Assembly: GCF_020520425.1 (NCBI RefSeq)
Contig: NC_079488.1
Span: 36,261,247 to 36,325,246, forward strand
Length of the DNA stretch: 64,000 nucleotides
Direction of reading: 5' to 3'
From: Spinacia oleracea
Lineage: Eukaryota; Streptophyta; Magnoliopsida; Caryophyllales; Amaranthaceae
Made by a program: the position numbers and the translations under genes. The notes under the pieces were generated by a model that was not told the DNA's origin, ran no database searches, and saw only the letters and a program-made list of their open reading frames with translations. Below are positions 47,924 through 59,406 of the stretch, piece after piece (position 1 is the stretch's first letter; every line of letters begins with the position of its first letter).

Positions 47924-48311
47924 TGCTCCATCTGTTTCATAATGATGTTCCAATTTCTACATTTTATATTTCTCACGACACATTTTGTATCATTATCTCT
48001 AACTATATGCTACATACTACATTATTACGTATTAGCAAATATTATAAAATTTTGATATTATAACAATACTCCGTATTACACATTTTGAATAAATTTACAT
48101 CTCTAATTAAATATCACTAAAAAATATATAAAATTGATATTATTAAAGTACTCATTGATACGAATCAAACAAAACTTCACATGAATATGCTTTTTTTAAA
48201 GGAAATACTTCGTATGTTTTTTTCTTATGTATTGGAAATAATTTAGAAGATTCTTTTCAATTGCGAATAATGTCAAAATTCTATATTAGAACATCATGGA
48301 ACCAGAGGGAG
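47924..48311. mobile_element. Degenerate Stowaway-like MITE (2)
   Basis: Left edge GCTCCATCTGTTTCATAATG and right edge CATGGAACCAGAGGGAGTA are diverged inverted termini, with GATGTTCCAA paired to TTAGAACATC. A further partial copy follows to about 48485. Confidence 0.55.
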
Positions 48312-48489
48312 TATTAGCAAAAATTATAAAATTTTGATAATATTAAAGTATTCATTGAGACCAATCAAACAAGATCTCACATGAATATATTTTTCTTATG
48401 TATTTAAAATAATTTAGAAAAATACCTTCGATTATTAATAATGTCAAAATTGTAAATTGGAACGTCATCATGGACAGATGCAGTAATAA

Positions 48490-48709
48490 ACAATAAAAAA
48501 TAACAAATAACAAATAACAAATAATTGGTAATAAATAAAAAATAAAAAATAATAAAAAATAAATAATAATAAAAATAAATAATAACTAATAACTAATAAA
48601 TTTATTATTTATTATTTATTATTTATTATTTATTATTTATTATTTATTATTTATTATTTATTATTTATTATTTATGATTTATGATTTATGATTTATTATT
48701 TATTATTTA
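48490..48709. repeat. ATTATTT array, left part
   Basis: A-rich AATAAAT repeats turn into ATTATTT (7-bp) units from about 48597, forming a large AT palindrome. The run abuts the MULE at 48710. The final nine bases TATTATTTA match the nine after the MULE, a possible target duplication. Confidence 0.85.
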
Positions 48710-49462
48710 CGGATATTTCATGAGATACCCCCGAGGTTTAAGTTAATTCACCAGGTACCCTCGTTGTTTCAGTAATCTACCAGGTACCCCTCAGGTTTCA
48801 TTTTCTCGCATGAGATACCCTTAATGACCCTAACTGACTAACGGCGTTAAGTAGACGTTACTGTGCTTTGACTCTTTTGCCCTTATTCTGGCGCAATTCT
48901 AAGAAACTGACATAGACACCCAGGTTTCCAAAATTTCAAAACCCCAACCTTTCTTCTTCCTTCTTCCTCTGTTCTTCTCTCGAAAAACCACGCAAACCTT
49001 AAAAAAATTTCACGATTCTGGAGGAGATTTTGGGGGAAATTGTGTGCAATCGATAAATTGGGGTCTCCATACTTCAATCCACACTCTCGGAAGCCGAAAG
49101 TCCAAGAATTTCGGGTTTTTCAAGTTCATCAGCAAAAATGTCGTTTCGAAGTAATCAATCAAAGGAAGGGTGATCTGAGTGTTTCTCTTCTTCAAAAGGT
49201 ACTCTCTTTAGTTCGTTTTGTTTATTTGCATGTTTTGGTTGATTGAACTGCGAAAATTTTAGGGTTAGGGTTTACTTTTTGTGATTGGGTTTATATTGAT
49301 AAATTTGATGTTGTTCAGTTGATTATGGGTTGATAAATTTGATGTTGTTCAGTTGATTAATGGGTTGTTAACTGGTATGATTTATGGGCTGTATAATTGG
49401 GTTTTATTTGTGCTTTAATTCTTGTGTTAATATTCTGTAATTGTTCGATTGTTTGTTTAGGA

Positions 49463-52400
49463 ATGAGGAGAGCATTGTGGTTGTTGTGTCACTATAATGG
49501 GTCAGATTTTGATGTTAGGATAGAGGATGTTCGTGCCACTGATTTCATGGGGATGCTTAGGAGTATTTTTTTGGATTCAGTTAAGCAAGGTGTGTTCTTG
49601 TCTAGGAATTTTAGATTGTATTATAAGGATCCTAAATCGGGAAAGTCAATCGAGTTATATGAAGATGGTCATGTTCAGTTGATGTTTGATGAGTTTAGGG
49701 GAACAGATACTATAGAGGTATTCTGTGAGGAATCAACATTAGACCAAAGGGTTATGTTTAGGAAACTTGTCAAAATAATGGAGGATGAGAAGCGAGCCGA
49801 AGAAGAATCTCTTAGATGTAGGCAGGAGGAAATTCAGAGGGCTAGGGAGGAGGAGTTGAGGAGAGAGCAGGAAGAGTTATTGAGAAAACAAGAACAGGAT
49901 GAGTTGTTGAGGTACACTGTGGCTGTTGAGGTCCCGATAATATCGTGCGATGACATGAGTGTTGAGTATTATAGGGTGTATAGTCAACCTGAGGAGATGG
50001 TAAGTGGGATGTCACAACCACCACCTGAATCACAACCACCTACCCATCCCTCATCTCCACCACAAACTGATCATTCCCACCCCTCTCCACCACACACATC
50101 ACCTACCCATCCCTCTTCTCCACCACATACATCACCTACCCATCCCACATCTCCACAAAGGTCTCCTGTTCAGTTCCCCCTTTCACCCCCACAAACAGAG
50201 CCTCAAACAGAGCCACAAACAGAGCCTCAAACAGAGCCTTCTCCACCCCCTCAAACTGACCCTGCTCCACAACCTCAACCACAATCAACTGCTAAGAAGC
50301 ATAAAACTCATCCACCTAGACAAACAGGGTTTAGGGTTCCTAGAAGTAGTGCTAAGAGGCTTGGAACATTTGTAGCAAAGGAGAGGAGTTCTAACAGAAG
50401 CAGTAGCAGGTTTAGGAGGGGTTGGCAATCTGAGGAGATTCCAGTCAGGGAGGGTGATGGTCCTATGTCAGAAGATGATGATGAGGAGAGTGAGGATGAG
50501 GACTTTTCTGTATTTGATGAGGGGGAAGATGATGATGTGACACATTTTGTGGATTCTGATGTGGAGGAGGAAGACCTTTTGGAAGTGGATGTGGGTGAAA
50601 AGACCTTTGAGGATTTATTAGACGGGGAATCACCTTTGGATAAGGTGTACAAGAATGGAAAACTTGTGGGGAGATGCTTTATGGGGAGATTAAACTGGAA
50701 CCTTGGATGATTTTCTCAAGCAAAGAACACTTCCTAGGGGTGTTAAGGGATTTCTGTATCCAAGAAGGGTTTGCTTTGACTCCGAATAAGCATGATTCTA
50801 AGAGATTCACAGCAAGGTGTTATCAAGAACAATGCAACTGGAGGATTCATGCATCTATGCTCATGGATGGGGTTAGTTGGGCAATTAAGAGTTTGACAGG
50901 GGAGCACAAACTGTGTGGCAGATTAGATGCTAACCCCATGGTTAGTTCTGAGTGGTTGTGTAAGAAACTCATGGAGGATATTAAATCTAATCCTGACTAT
51001 CCTGTTGAGGGCCTACAAGAAAGATGTAGGGTGATGTTTAGGATTGAAGTGAAGTTGAGGTTGTTGTATAAGGTAAGAAACATGGCTAAGGAGTTAATTC
51101 ATGGGGGGTTTAGTGAGTCCTATGGTCTGCTGCCAGCTTATGCAGAGATGATCAAGAGGACAAATCCCGGAAGCTATGCTCTTGTGACATGGACTAAGGA
51201 GATTGTTGGTGCAACCCCTCACTTTAAGTCATGTTTCTTTTCTTTTGGTTGCATGATCAAGGGGTTTTTTGAAGGTTGTAGGCCAATTATTGGCATTGAT
51301 GGTGCTCACCTCAGTGGAACCTACAAGGGACAAATGCTCACTGCAATTGCCATAGATGGGAACAATGAGATATTCCCAATTGCTTATGGGATTGTTGATG
51401 GAGAAACTAAAGACACTTGGGCATACTTCTTCAGATGCTTGAGAGAAATGTTCAGAAACTTTGGTGTGCACAGAGAGGACTGGACTTTCATAAGTGACAG
51501 AATGAGGGTAAGATTTATTGCTTTTTCATAGGGGTATCTGGTGAAAATCTCAGATACCTCAGGGGTATCTGGTGAAAATTTAAGATACCTCAGGGGTATC
51601 TGGTGAAAATCAAAGATACCTCAGGGGTATCTGGTGAATTATATTTTTTAAATTACTAATGAATTGTATATGTGTCTGATGTAGTGTTTATGTGTCTGAT
51701 ATAGGGTGTGGATTGTGCTGTTTATGAAGTGTTCCCCAGAGCAACAAGGAGAGTGTGTGCCCAACACTTGTACTCCAACTGTAAACAAGCTGGCTGGCAT
51801 GGAACTGCCTTCCATAAGTCCTTCTGGGTTGCTGCAAATGCATACAACCCATATGTGTACAACAAGGCAATGGAGAAGATTGCCAAAATTGATCCAAAGG
51901 TTGTGGATTATCTGTCCCAAGTGCCAGAGCAGTGGTCAAGGCACAAGTTTGAACCACATGTGGTTTGTGATAACAACACCACCAATTTTGTTGAATCTTT
52001 CAACGCTTGTACCAAGCCTTTTAGAGACATGCCAGTGTACACTCTGATGGAAGGTAAATGTTCTGTCTTTACTTCTTTTTACACTGTGGATGCATATGTT
52101 TTACACCACCCCTGTCCTTTTTTTTAATACAATTTCTGTTTTGCTGCTTTATTTTGTTTGTGCTTGGATGCTTGGATCTAATAGAGGCTAGGAGTTGGTG
52201 TATGAAGAAGATTGGGTCTAGATTTGACAAGGTTGTAGAAATGGGACCAAACCAATTGACTGAATATGCTGCTGGGGTATTAGAAGAGAGGAGTCAACAG
52301 TCTAGGTTTTATTCTGTAACAGTTGCTGGGGGAGGGGAATATGAAGTGAAAGATGGGGCTGTCAAATACCCTATTAAGTTTGATGCAAGGACTTGTGGTT

Positions 52401-52924
52401 GTGGAGTATGGCAAATATCTGGTATACCTTGTAGACATGGCCTTAGGGTTATTTACCACCAAAGACTTGAGGCTACTGATTTTGTGTCTCACTACTTCAA
52501 AGGGAAAGCATACAAGTTAACTTACTCAGAGCACATACACCCCATGCCTGACCCAACCCAATGGCCTTCTTTTGACCTTCCTATTATCCTCCCACCACCC
52601 ATGAAGAGAGCATCAGGTAGACCCCCTAAACTGAGAAAAAGAGGTAAACATGATCCAAAAAGGGGAAAGAGAAACAGCACTGTGAGGTGTGGTAAGTGCA
52701 AGGAGGTGGGACACAATGCAAGGACATGCAGAGGTGGGGCCACTGCAAAGCAAAAGAAGGCTGCTAGTGCTGCTGCTGCTGCTGCTGGTGGTGGTGGTGC
52801 TTCTGGTTCTGCTGGTGCAGCTGGTTCTGGTGCAGCTGGTTCACAGCAAGGGGGAGATCAAGGTGCTTCCAGTTCACAGCAACAACGTAATGCATCAAGT
52901 AAGGGAAAAAGGAAGCGTACTTGA
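49463..52924 (+). CDS. MULE transposase (MURA-like), spliced, one apparent frameshift
   Basis: The start is the first ATG after an acceptor (TTTGTTTAG). Coding blocks are 49463 to about 50673, 50674-51507, 51705-52053 and 52185-52924, with GT/AG borders in phase. In order: a PB1-like N-terminal domain (about residues 1-90), a Glu/Arg coiled segment, a Pro-rich PTHPSSPP repeat, an acidic stretch, and a mudrA-type DNA-binding region after GEIKLEPWMIF. The MULE transposase core has catalytic Asp in IIGIDGAHL and FISDRM and a NNTTNFVESFN block. A SWIM zinc finger follows (CGCGVWQISGIPCRHG), then a CCHC knuckle (CGKCKEVGHNARTC) and an Ala/Gly/Ser tail. Between blocks one and two the frame changes near the G-run at 50668-50671. 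A single-base loss there would explain it, so this copy may be inactive unless the base is an assembly error. Confidence 0.9.
51528..51640 (+). repeat. TIR-like tandem repeat in transposase intron
   Basis: There are four copies of CAGGGGTATCTGGTGAAAAT-type sequence at about 34-bp spacing, each followed by AGATACCT. The unit resembles the terminal repeat (CAGGGGTACC on the strand of the right end). It lies just after the donor at 51508. Confidence 0.9.
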
Positions 52925-53093
52925 TTTTGTGATTTATGCATAACTTTTTGCTAAACTTATCATGTATATCTTTTGCCAATGGGAGCAAGTTTTTGTAAAG
53001 CTACACTTAAAGTTTTTGCGTGTCGGGGGCACACTTTTGTAAAGCTACTTAATTCGGAAATGAAATATCATATTATTGATGAAATGTCATCAT

Positions 53094-53471
53094 TCACTTT
53101 CTCATTACAAATACTAGAATCAAAAACATTACAATGCCAATTTTGATAGTTCCATGCATTAATTTCTTTTGTTGCTTGAGTTTCTTCTTCATTTGGTGAA
53201 TTTCTTCATTCAAGCTTCTGTTTTCTTCAATTTCTCCTTCCTTTGTGCCTCTGTTGTTTCTGATTGGCAGTGGTTGCTCAATGCTTCCCTTGCACCACTT
53301 AAAGTTGTCACATAAGTCACACTTGTAATATAGTCTTTGAGGATTTTTCATTGTTTCAGAACTTCTTATTGCAAATTTTTTCCCACATATGTTGCATGTT
53401 TTGTTTGGAACTACAACGTATGAGGATTCATACGTAGTAGAAGAAGATTGGGATTGAGAATATGAGCTCAT
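53094..53471 (-). CDS. GRF-type zinc-finger protein encoded by the MULE
   Basis: The product is 125 aa. Residues 1-20 are Ser-rich. The GRF-type zinc finger follows at about 25-62 (CNICGKKF, then NPQRLYYKCDLC and FKWC). Next is a charged coiled-coil (about 80-105, EIHQMKKKLKQQKK) and a hydrophobic C-terminal segment (IGIVMFLILVFVM) that could be a membrane anchor. The plan matches the plant At4g04775-like family, as I recall it. The gene points toward the transposase gene and its ATG is about 390 bp from the right TIR. A TATTTAAA box lies about 90 bp upstream of the ATG on the - strand (53558-53566). Function in transposition is unknown; nucleic-acid binding is inferred from the GRF finger. 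Confidence 0.8.
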   Translation of the reverse strand: MSSYSQSQSSSTTYESSYVVVPNKTCNICGKKFAIRSSETMKNPQRLYYKCDLCDNFKWCKGSIEQPLPIRNNRGTKEGEIEENRSLNEEIHQMKKKLKQQKKLMHGTIKIGIVMFLILVFVMRK

Positions 53472-53572
53472 TTGAAAGTGAGTTGGGAAATAGGGAAAAT
53501 ATGAGTTGGTTAATGAGAAGATCAGAAATTTGTAGTGAAGAGTTGCTGCTGCTCCCCCTTTAAATAGAGAAG

Positions 53573-53619
53573 GCTCACCAACGGCTAGTTTTTTTAAAAA
53601 AAACTAGCCGTTGGTGAGC
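53573..53619. repeat. Perfect hairpin between GRF gene and right TIR
   Basis: A 23-bp inverted repeat with almost no loop, with arms GCTCACCAACGGCTAGTTTT onward, lies about 100 bp upstream of the GRF start codon. It could be a promoter or transposase-binding structure. Confidence 0.9.
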
Positions 53620-53863
53620 AGGGGTATCTGGTGAAATTACCATAAAACACAAGGGCACCTGGTGAAAACCTAAACCACCTCAGGGGTACCTGGTGAAATA
53701 AATTACGAGGGTACCTAGTGAAAAAAAGTTTCTAACGGCCACTTAACGGCAGGGTTAAGTCATGCGAGTAAATGAAACCTGAGGGGTACCTGGTAGATTA
53801 GTGAAACAACGAGGGTACCTGGTGAATTAACTTAAACCTCGGGGGTATCTCATGAAATATCCG

Positions 53864-54088
53864 TATTATTTATTATTTATTATTTATTATTTATTATTTA
53901 TTATTTATTATTTATTATTTATTATTTATTATTTATTATTTATTATTTATTATTTATTATTTATTATTTATTATTTATTATTTATTATTTATTATTTATT
54001 ATTTTATTTATTATTTATTATTTATTATTTATTATTTATTATTTATTATTTATTATTTATTATTTATTATTTATTATTTATTATTTAA
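53864..54088. repeat. ATTATTT array, right part
   Basis: About 32 units of a 7-bp repeat in the same orientation as 48597-48709, with one short interruption near 54002. The reading frame across it has no meaning as a gene. Confidence 0.95.
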
Positions 54089-54523
54089 TCTCTCCCTTTT
54101 GGAATATATTAGTAAATTGAATCCTAGTGGAAATCTAAGTCCGATATTTCCTCCCTATAAATAGGCGATACATAATCACAATTTATAGATCATAATAATC
54201 ATAAGTATTCATATAGTTTTAAGTTTAAACTAACTTAATAATTTTCCAAAATAATTAAGTTTTCGAATAACTATAAAACCTTAGATAATATTCTAGTTAA
54301 TTGAATCTACGGCGGATCCGAACGTGTTGTGGACTATCTACGGAGGGGCGACATTTGGAGTCCTAAACTTGTTCTTGTTCGATTCGGGAGCAGCTAGGGA
54401 AGGCACGTGTCACATGTATGTATCCTAAATTATGCTAATTGACTATGTGGCAATTAATTTGGATTCCTGGCTTTATGGTTTTTCCGCATGAAATATATGT
54501 TTTATATTTGTCATAACCTAACA
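54089..54523 (+). mobile_element. 5' LTR of copia copy C, truncated
   Basis: The tail part of the family LTR: TATAAATA at 54156-54163, conserved tail, end CATAACCTAACA at 54523. The U3 head and GC-rich block are missing; the ATTATTT array takes their place. The promoter core is still present. Confidence 0.85.
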
Positions 54524-54538
54524 GTGGTATCACGAGCC
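54524..54538 (+). promoter_or_regulatory. Primer binding site of copy C
   Basis: GTGGTATCACGAGCC directly after the LTR, as in copy B; initiator tRNA-Met type. Confidence 0.8.
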
Positions 54539-56468
54539 TCTAATTAATTTCATAATCAATTATAGTTAACATGGTTAAATTTTATAAATTTGCAATGAAT
54601 TAAAGGAGTGATTAATTTCGTTGTATGTAATTAATTGCAAATTCATGCGATTATTTAATTATATGTTCGTAGGATTTTCGGCAGTTTAGTCAATAATGGT
54701 CGAAATCGTATAATTTTATAGTGAATTTCGCATGTAAACGACGTTTTAAAATTTTGACTAAAATCAAAGATTTGATGTCGAACCCAGAATTCCCAAATTC
54801 GAAGCCTAACTATGACTTTTCGGAGGTTTTAGTTTTTCGAACGCAAATTTTTTATGATGTTAAATTAAATATTTGCGAATCTTGTATGTAAATCTTGAAT
54901 CTATGATTGACCTACGGTATTTGTTTAACAATTTTAAAGCCTAATCTTGTTAATTATACAACCTAATTTGTAATTGAAATTAATTTGTTGAAATTCGAAT
55001 AATTTAGAATTTGATTTGATTTTCATAATTAATTAGCAATTTAATTAGGATCCTATGATTAAAAACCACCATAAAATTTGTTAAAATTGAAAAGTTTTAA
55101 AATTTTATGACCTAGATTTGAATCCATGAAAATAAAAGTAATCTGAAATTAATTTGAATAATAGATTTTCGATTTTTCGCCTAAATTTATGAAATTAATA
55201 TGAGTTATTAATTTGGAAATAAATTTAAATTATAAAAGTTTTAATTTTTATGAAAATCGTTCACGAATCTTGCACGCACGAAGCAATGGACGCTAAGTGT
55301 TACCCTTAAGGGGTGTTGCATAGTGCGGGCATGCGACGACGAGCAAGGGAGCTCGTCGCCCATGCGGAATGATGCAGCGAGCAAGACATGGCACACACGC
55401 GCGCGGGGGGGGGGGGGGGGGCAGCCCTGCTGTGCGGTGTGTGCTGTGTGCACGTGGGCGAAAGGCGAGACGAAGGCATCGACCACCAAGGCCGCGCAGC
55501 GCGGGCAGTGAGCGCTGGCTCGCCCATCGAGCATTGCCCCGCCCCAGCGAGGGAGCATGCTGCGCGTAGGCGTGTCTTGCTCGACTTGCTACGTGCTACG
55601 CGTGGCTGCTCGTGCTTGTGCTACGACCAATGCGAGTGGCAGGCCATGGGCGCTGCATTCGTGCACGCGGCCCATGGGCGCTACTACTACAAGGCCTCAA
55701 CGAGGCATGGGCGCAAGCCTATGGCTTTGTCTTGGCCCGTTGGTTCGTTTTAATTTTTCGGTTGAAAACGATTTTAATTAAATTTAAATTCGTAATTTAA
55801 TTTTTTCTCAGAATTTAATTTTGAATAATTTAATTATTATAAATTTATTTATACTAATTATTTTACTAAAATTAAAACCTTGATAAAATTTAAATTAATT
55901 AATTTTAATCAACTGAAAATAAATATAAAGGAATTAAATAATATTTTATATGAGCTTTAAATTTTAATTAAATTTGTAAGTTTCCGGTCGGACATGGAAA
56001 TACAATTTTATGTTTAAAATTAGTAAAGCATGTAAACTTCTTGGTTTTAGTGGGAGATTTTAGTCATTAAACTCTTGATTAGGTCTACATTCCTTTAAGG
56101 TTAAAACAACTCGATTAGAATTAATAAGGATTGAATAATTTGTAGATTATTGGAAACCTTGATTAATTGTTGCAAATATTTATGTGATGCATAATAGGTT
56201 CTACTTGCTATATGGGGCCATTCATTGATAAATGAATGGGTGAATGGTATATTGTAAATGTACTGTTTTGCAGGTTATGGAAAGTGACTAGTATGGCCCA
56301 AATATGATAGAAAATATGGTCTGCGTACCATTAATTTGAATGTAAAATTGGTCTAATGCACAAAAGTTTTTAACTTTAAATATGGTCTGCGTACCATCAA
56401 ATAGTTGTAATTAGTTTCAATTCTAGCTTATCCTATTTGAAGAAAATGGCGCCTCCCATGGTGAAATT

Positions 56469-56557
56469 CAAGACGGAGTTTCCAATCCATTTTCAAGACG
56501 GAGTTTCCAATCCATTTTCAAGACGGAGTTTCCAATCCATTTTCAAGACGGAGTTTG
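56469..56557 (+). repeat. 25-bp leader repeat, three units in copy C
   Basis: CAAGACGGAGTTTCCAATCC units occur at 56469, 56494 and 56519 plus a partial one. Copies A (about 910) and B (about 22190) have a single full unit, so this is a local expansion. Confidence 0.92.
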
Positions 56558-57475
56558 AAGTTGAAGCTTCAAGATGAAGTCGGGCCATACCAGATCACGT
56601 TTATATCTTATGCATGCTTTAAGTTACTTATTGCTTTAAATATGTCTTAATTATGCATGAGATTGTAGCTTGATTATGTTGCATGATAAAGGATTTTAGT
56701 TTACTTAAAATCTAACCAACATAGTAAGAGCCTTAAGTTCCAAACTTTAAAAATTGAGTTAAAAGGTGCCATGCCAAAATAACACTTGCTTGGATAACCT
56801 TTACATCAATCTTAGTAATAGTTTTCCGCCATAGCGAGGTGTTACTCACTAGTAGAAAAAACGTCATTTGCAACTCCCTTTTTGCAACTCACACATTGTG
56901 TGAATGCTACGAGAAGTCATCGGTCAACGCGGGTCAAGAATTTAATGACTTAATTGCACCGATTTTGGGTCGTGAACGCTGCAATTTTTGGGGAAAAAAA
57001 TTAAAAAACCTACTCGCAGCGAACCATGGGAGTGCACGTTAAGAAAAGGTTGCTTAATTGCAGCTTCCTACGGATCTCCGCGCAGAGTGAACCTTTTTCG
57101 AGATCTAAAAACATTGTGAAGTCTCCTCTCTCCCTAGAACTCTCCGTCCATTTCAAACCCTAGAATTCATTATCTCTCTGTTTCATCCAATTCGTTCAAT
57201 GGCCAATTCGTTCAATGGGTTTATGAAAGAGCTTCAATATGGTTCCTTCCAGCTCTCATTACAATCTAGACGAGTGGATCGACTGCTGATGTAGCGCAAG
57301 CCTCCCCGGCCCTCCTGCAATAGGTTAATATTTCTATACCCAAATCTCACTAATGTTTTTGGTTTTCTTTCTCATTTTTTGGATAAGTTTGTCGATCATT
57401 TTGAAATATGTAATGGGTTCATCTCTTTCGATTTTTTGTTGAATTTTCAACCCCAATTTACAGAGAGATAAAGAG

Positions 57476-57548
57476 ATGGCGGATGAGAGAGAGGACGTCG
57501 ACCTTGTACTGCGCTTGAAGTTCTACCTTCACTTCGTCAATTGTGGTA
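57476..57548 (+). pseudogene. Exon-like fragment in CACTA 3
   Basis: A block beginning ATGGCGGATGAGAGAGAGGA, preceded by TTTACAG and followed by a GT donor, encodes about 24 residues (MADEREDVDLVLRLKFYLHF). I do not recognise the source gene. It is probably a captured first coding exon. Confidence 0.45.
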
Positions 57549-58786
57549 GGGTTTCAATATAAGTTCTTAAACTCTTTGTTTTCTTCGATTTTAAATGATT
57601 TATGATGTTTGGTTGATTTGGTTTCTTAATTTTTGGGGATTTATTGTTATTCATTTTAGTTGTTAATTTGATGTAAATTTGTGGGGTTCTGTTAATTGAG
57701 AGATTGGATTTGGTAATTTAAGGGTTAGTTTTTTTAATGTTTCTGTCAAATTTGTTGATTTAGAGTCAAATTGGTTCAGGTTATTTGGAATTCACAGTAT
57801 GTTTATTTGTTTGATTTTCCTATATTTGAATGCTGAATGTTGTGGTATTCTTTATTCATTAGTAGGTGGTAATTGTTTGTCAAATAAACACAGATAAATT
57901 ACAAGCCAGAATGGCAGAGCCAGAGGTGAAGTACTTGAGTAGAAATTTGCCATGAAAGATTTCTGTTTTCAGAAATTATGATCTGTTGGATTCTTTCTTT
58001 GGCTCATGTTAAAGTTCTTAACATGGATTCTCCTTTAATTTAATTTGGAGTTCTGTAATATGTTCACGAGATTGAACTTAGTTTTATGTGTCTGAAGTTG
58101 TCTTTTTCTTCATTTTGTCAATTGAGCAGTAGCTAGCCGGGAAAATATGGCAGCCATTAGCAAGTATATGGGCTTGAGCAGTGTTAAATGTGAGATCTTA
58201 AACTCCTTGCAAGGGTATTGGAATAGTTGGATGATTGATATTTTCTTAGTCGGACAAGAGTGCCTGTCAAGATCCACATGTTTTTCCATTATTATATCAT
58301 TAGGTGCAAACTTTGCTGGTTGAGGGAATGTTCATAATTCTCTTTGATTTGCATGGCTTTCCATAGCTGTATGGATTTGAGATTTTGAGTATTTTAGGTT
58401 TATGTGGAAATTTTTGGAAGCAGGTCATTCTTCTATAGAGTTGAAGGGCTTGTGATATAATTTGTTTCACGACTTTCACTTCTATTCCCTTTTGCTCAAT
58501 ACATAATACAATAGCCTTTAATTTGTTTGTTTCAACATATACGAAAAATAGCCTTTAAATTTCACTTTGGCCACCTTGTCGAAGTTAATCCCTGGATGTT
58601 TGTTCGATGTTTGTTTGTCTGAGGTCATTAGTAATGCCAATAGGCGGTTGAATCTATTCTACCCGACCCATATTTTAAGCTCGGCTTTTTCCCCATCTCC
58701 TTAATCTGTGTTAGTTCCTTATTCTCCCCGACCCATATTTTAGGTGTTTATTTAATAGAAAATCAACTAGTATTCATGAATCATGA

Positions 58787-59406
58787 TTACATTTCTTTCC
58801 TGTGGACAAGTTTCTTGGGATCCAAATGGGAGATACCCAGATTTTCTCTTCTGCGTGATTCTCCGGGTTTGCTAGGTTCCCTATGAAGCTTTTTGCCATT
58901 CTCAGCAGATGATGATGATGATGATTTTATCTCTGCCAGTTTCTTCTGGATTTCTGTTCTAGCCTTCTGTATCAACAAGCTTCTGATATCAATCAGTGGA
59001 GGAACAGGTCGCCTAGCAGAGGATTTGTTAGGGTTAGAAAACTGGGTACAGTGCATCTGTTTCCCTTGGGCATTGCTTCGGTAACAACCTTACCACCAAA
59101 CTCACTACCATTTACAGATAAATTACCTCCACTCTCAACCTTTCTTTTCTTATACGACCTCGTAACCTTTGCTGTGCCGACAGATTGATTATAGCCAACT
59201 GAACCATTGGTACTTGAATCAGCTTTCATCTTTTTCCTAGGTTTATTTGGATGTCCGTTGGTCTGGTAAAATGTATCAAATCCATTAGGTCTAACATTCC
59301 CATTTCCACATCCATTAATGCAAACTGTCCAATGGGAGTTGTTCCCATTTCCACATCCATTAGTGTAAACTGTCCAAAATGTAGGAGGAAGAGAAGACTT
59401 TAACAA
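58787..59406 (-). pseudogene. Unrecognised host-gene fragment in CACTA 3
   Basis: Two overlapping - strand frames (58993-59406 and 58787-59056) join into one protein-like region if a one-base shift near 59060 is assumed. The residues have host-gene character: Asn/Gly-rich repeats (NGCGNGN twice), a basic patch (SYKKRKVE, nuclear-signal like), a RPVPPLIDIRSLLIQKARTE helix and a Ser run. I cannot name the family. The shift and the location inside the transposon argue for a captured pseudogene. Confidence 0.55.

Larger units (their letters stand above)
48710..53863 (+). mobile_element. Mutator-like element (MULE), two genes, near-complete
   Basis: The terminal inverted repeats are about 105 bp with only two or three mismatches, starting CGGATATTTCATGAGATACC. 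The element is 5154 bp and flanked by TATTATTTA (9 bp, the usual MULE size, though within a repeat array). It holds a transposase gene on the + strand and a convergent GRF zinc-finger gene on the - strand. TIR-like GGTATCTGGTGAA motifs also occur in the subterminal region (53620-53720) and in an intron (51528-51640). High TIR identity suggests recent movement. Confidence 0.93.

Noticed and set aside
49010-49246. Short frames upstream of the MULE transposase
   Set aside because: They overlap on both strands in the 5'-UTR and first intron region and show no conserved domain.
50644-50694. A very short intron to explain the transposase frame change
   Set aside because: It would be about 50 bp with weak signals; a one-base change in the G-run is simpler.
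53852-54088. 78-residue frame of repeating Tyr/Leu/Phe/Ile
   Set aside because: Translation of the ATTATTT array.
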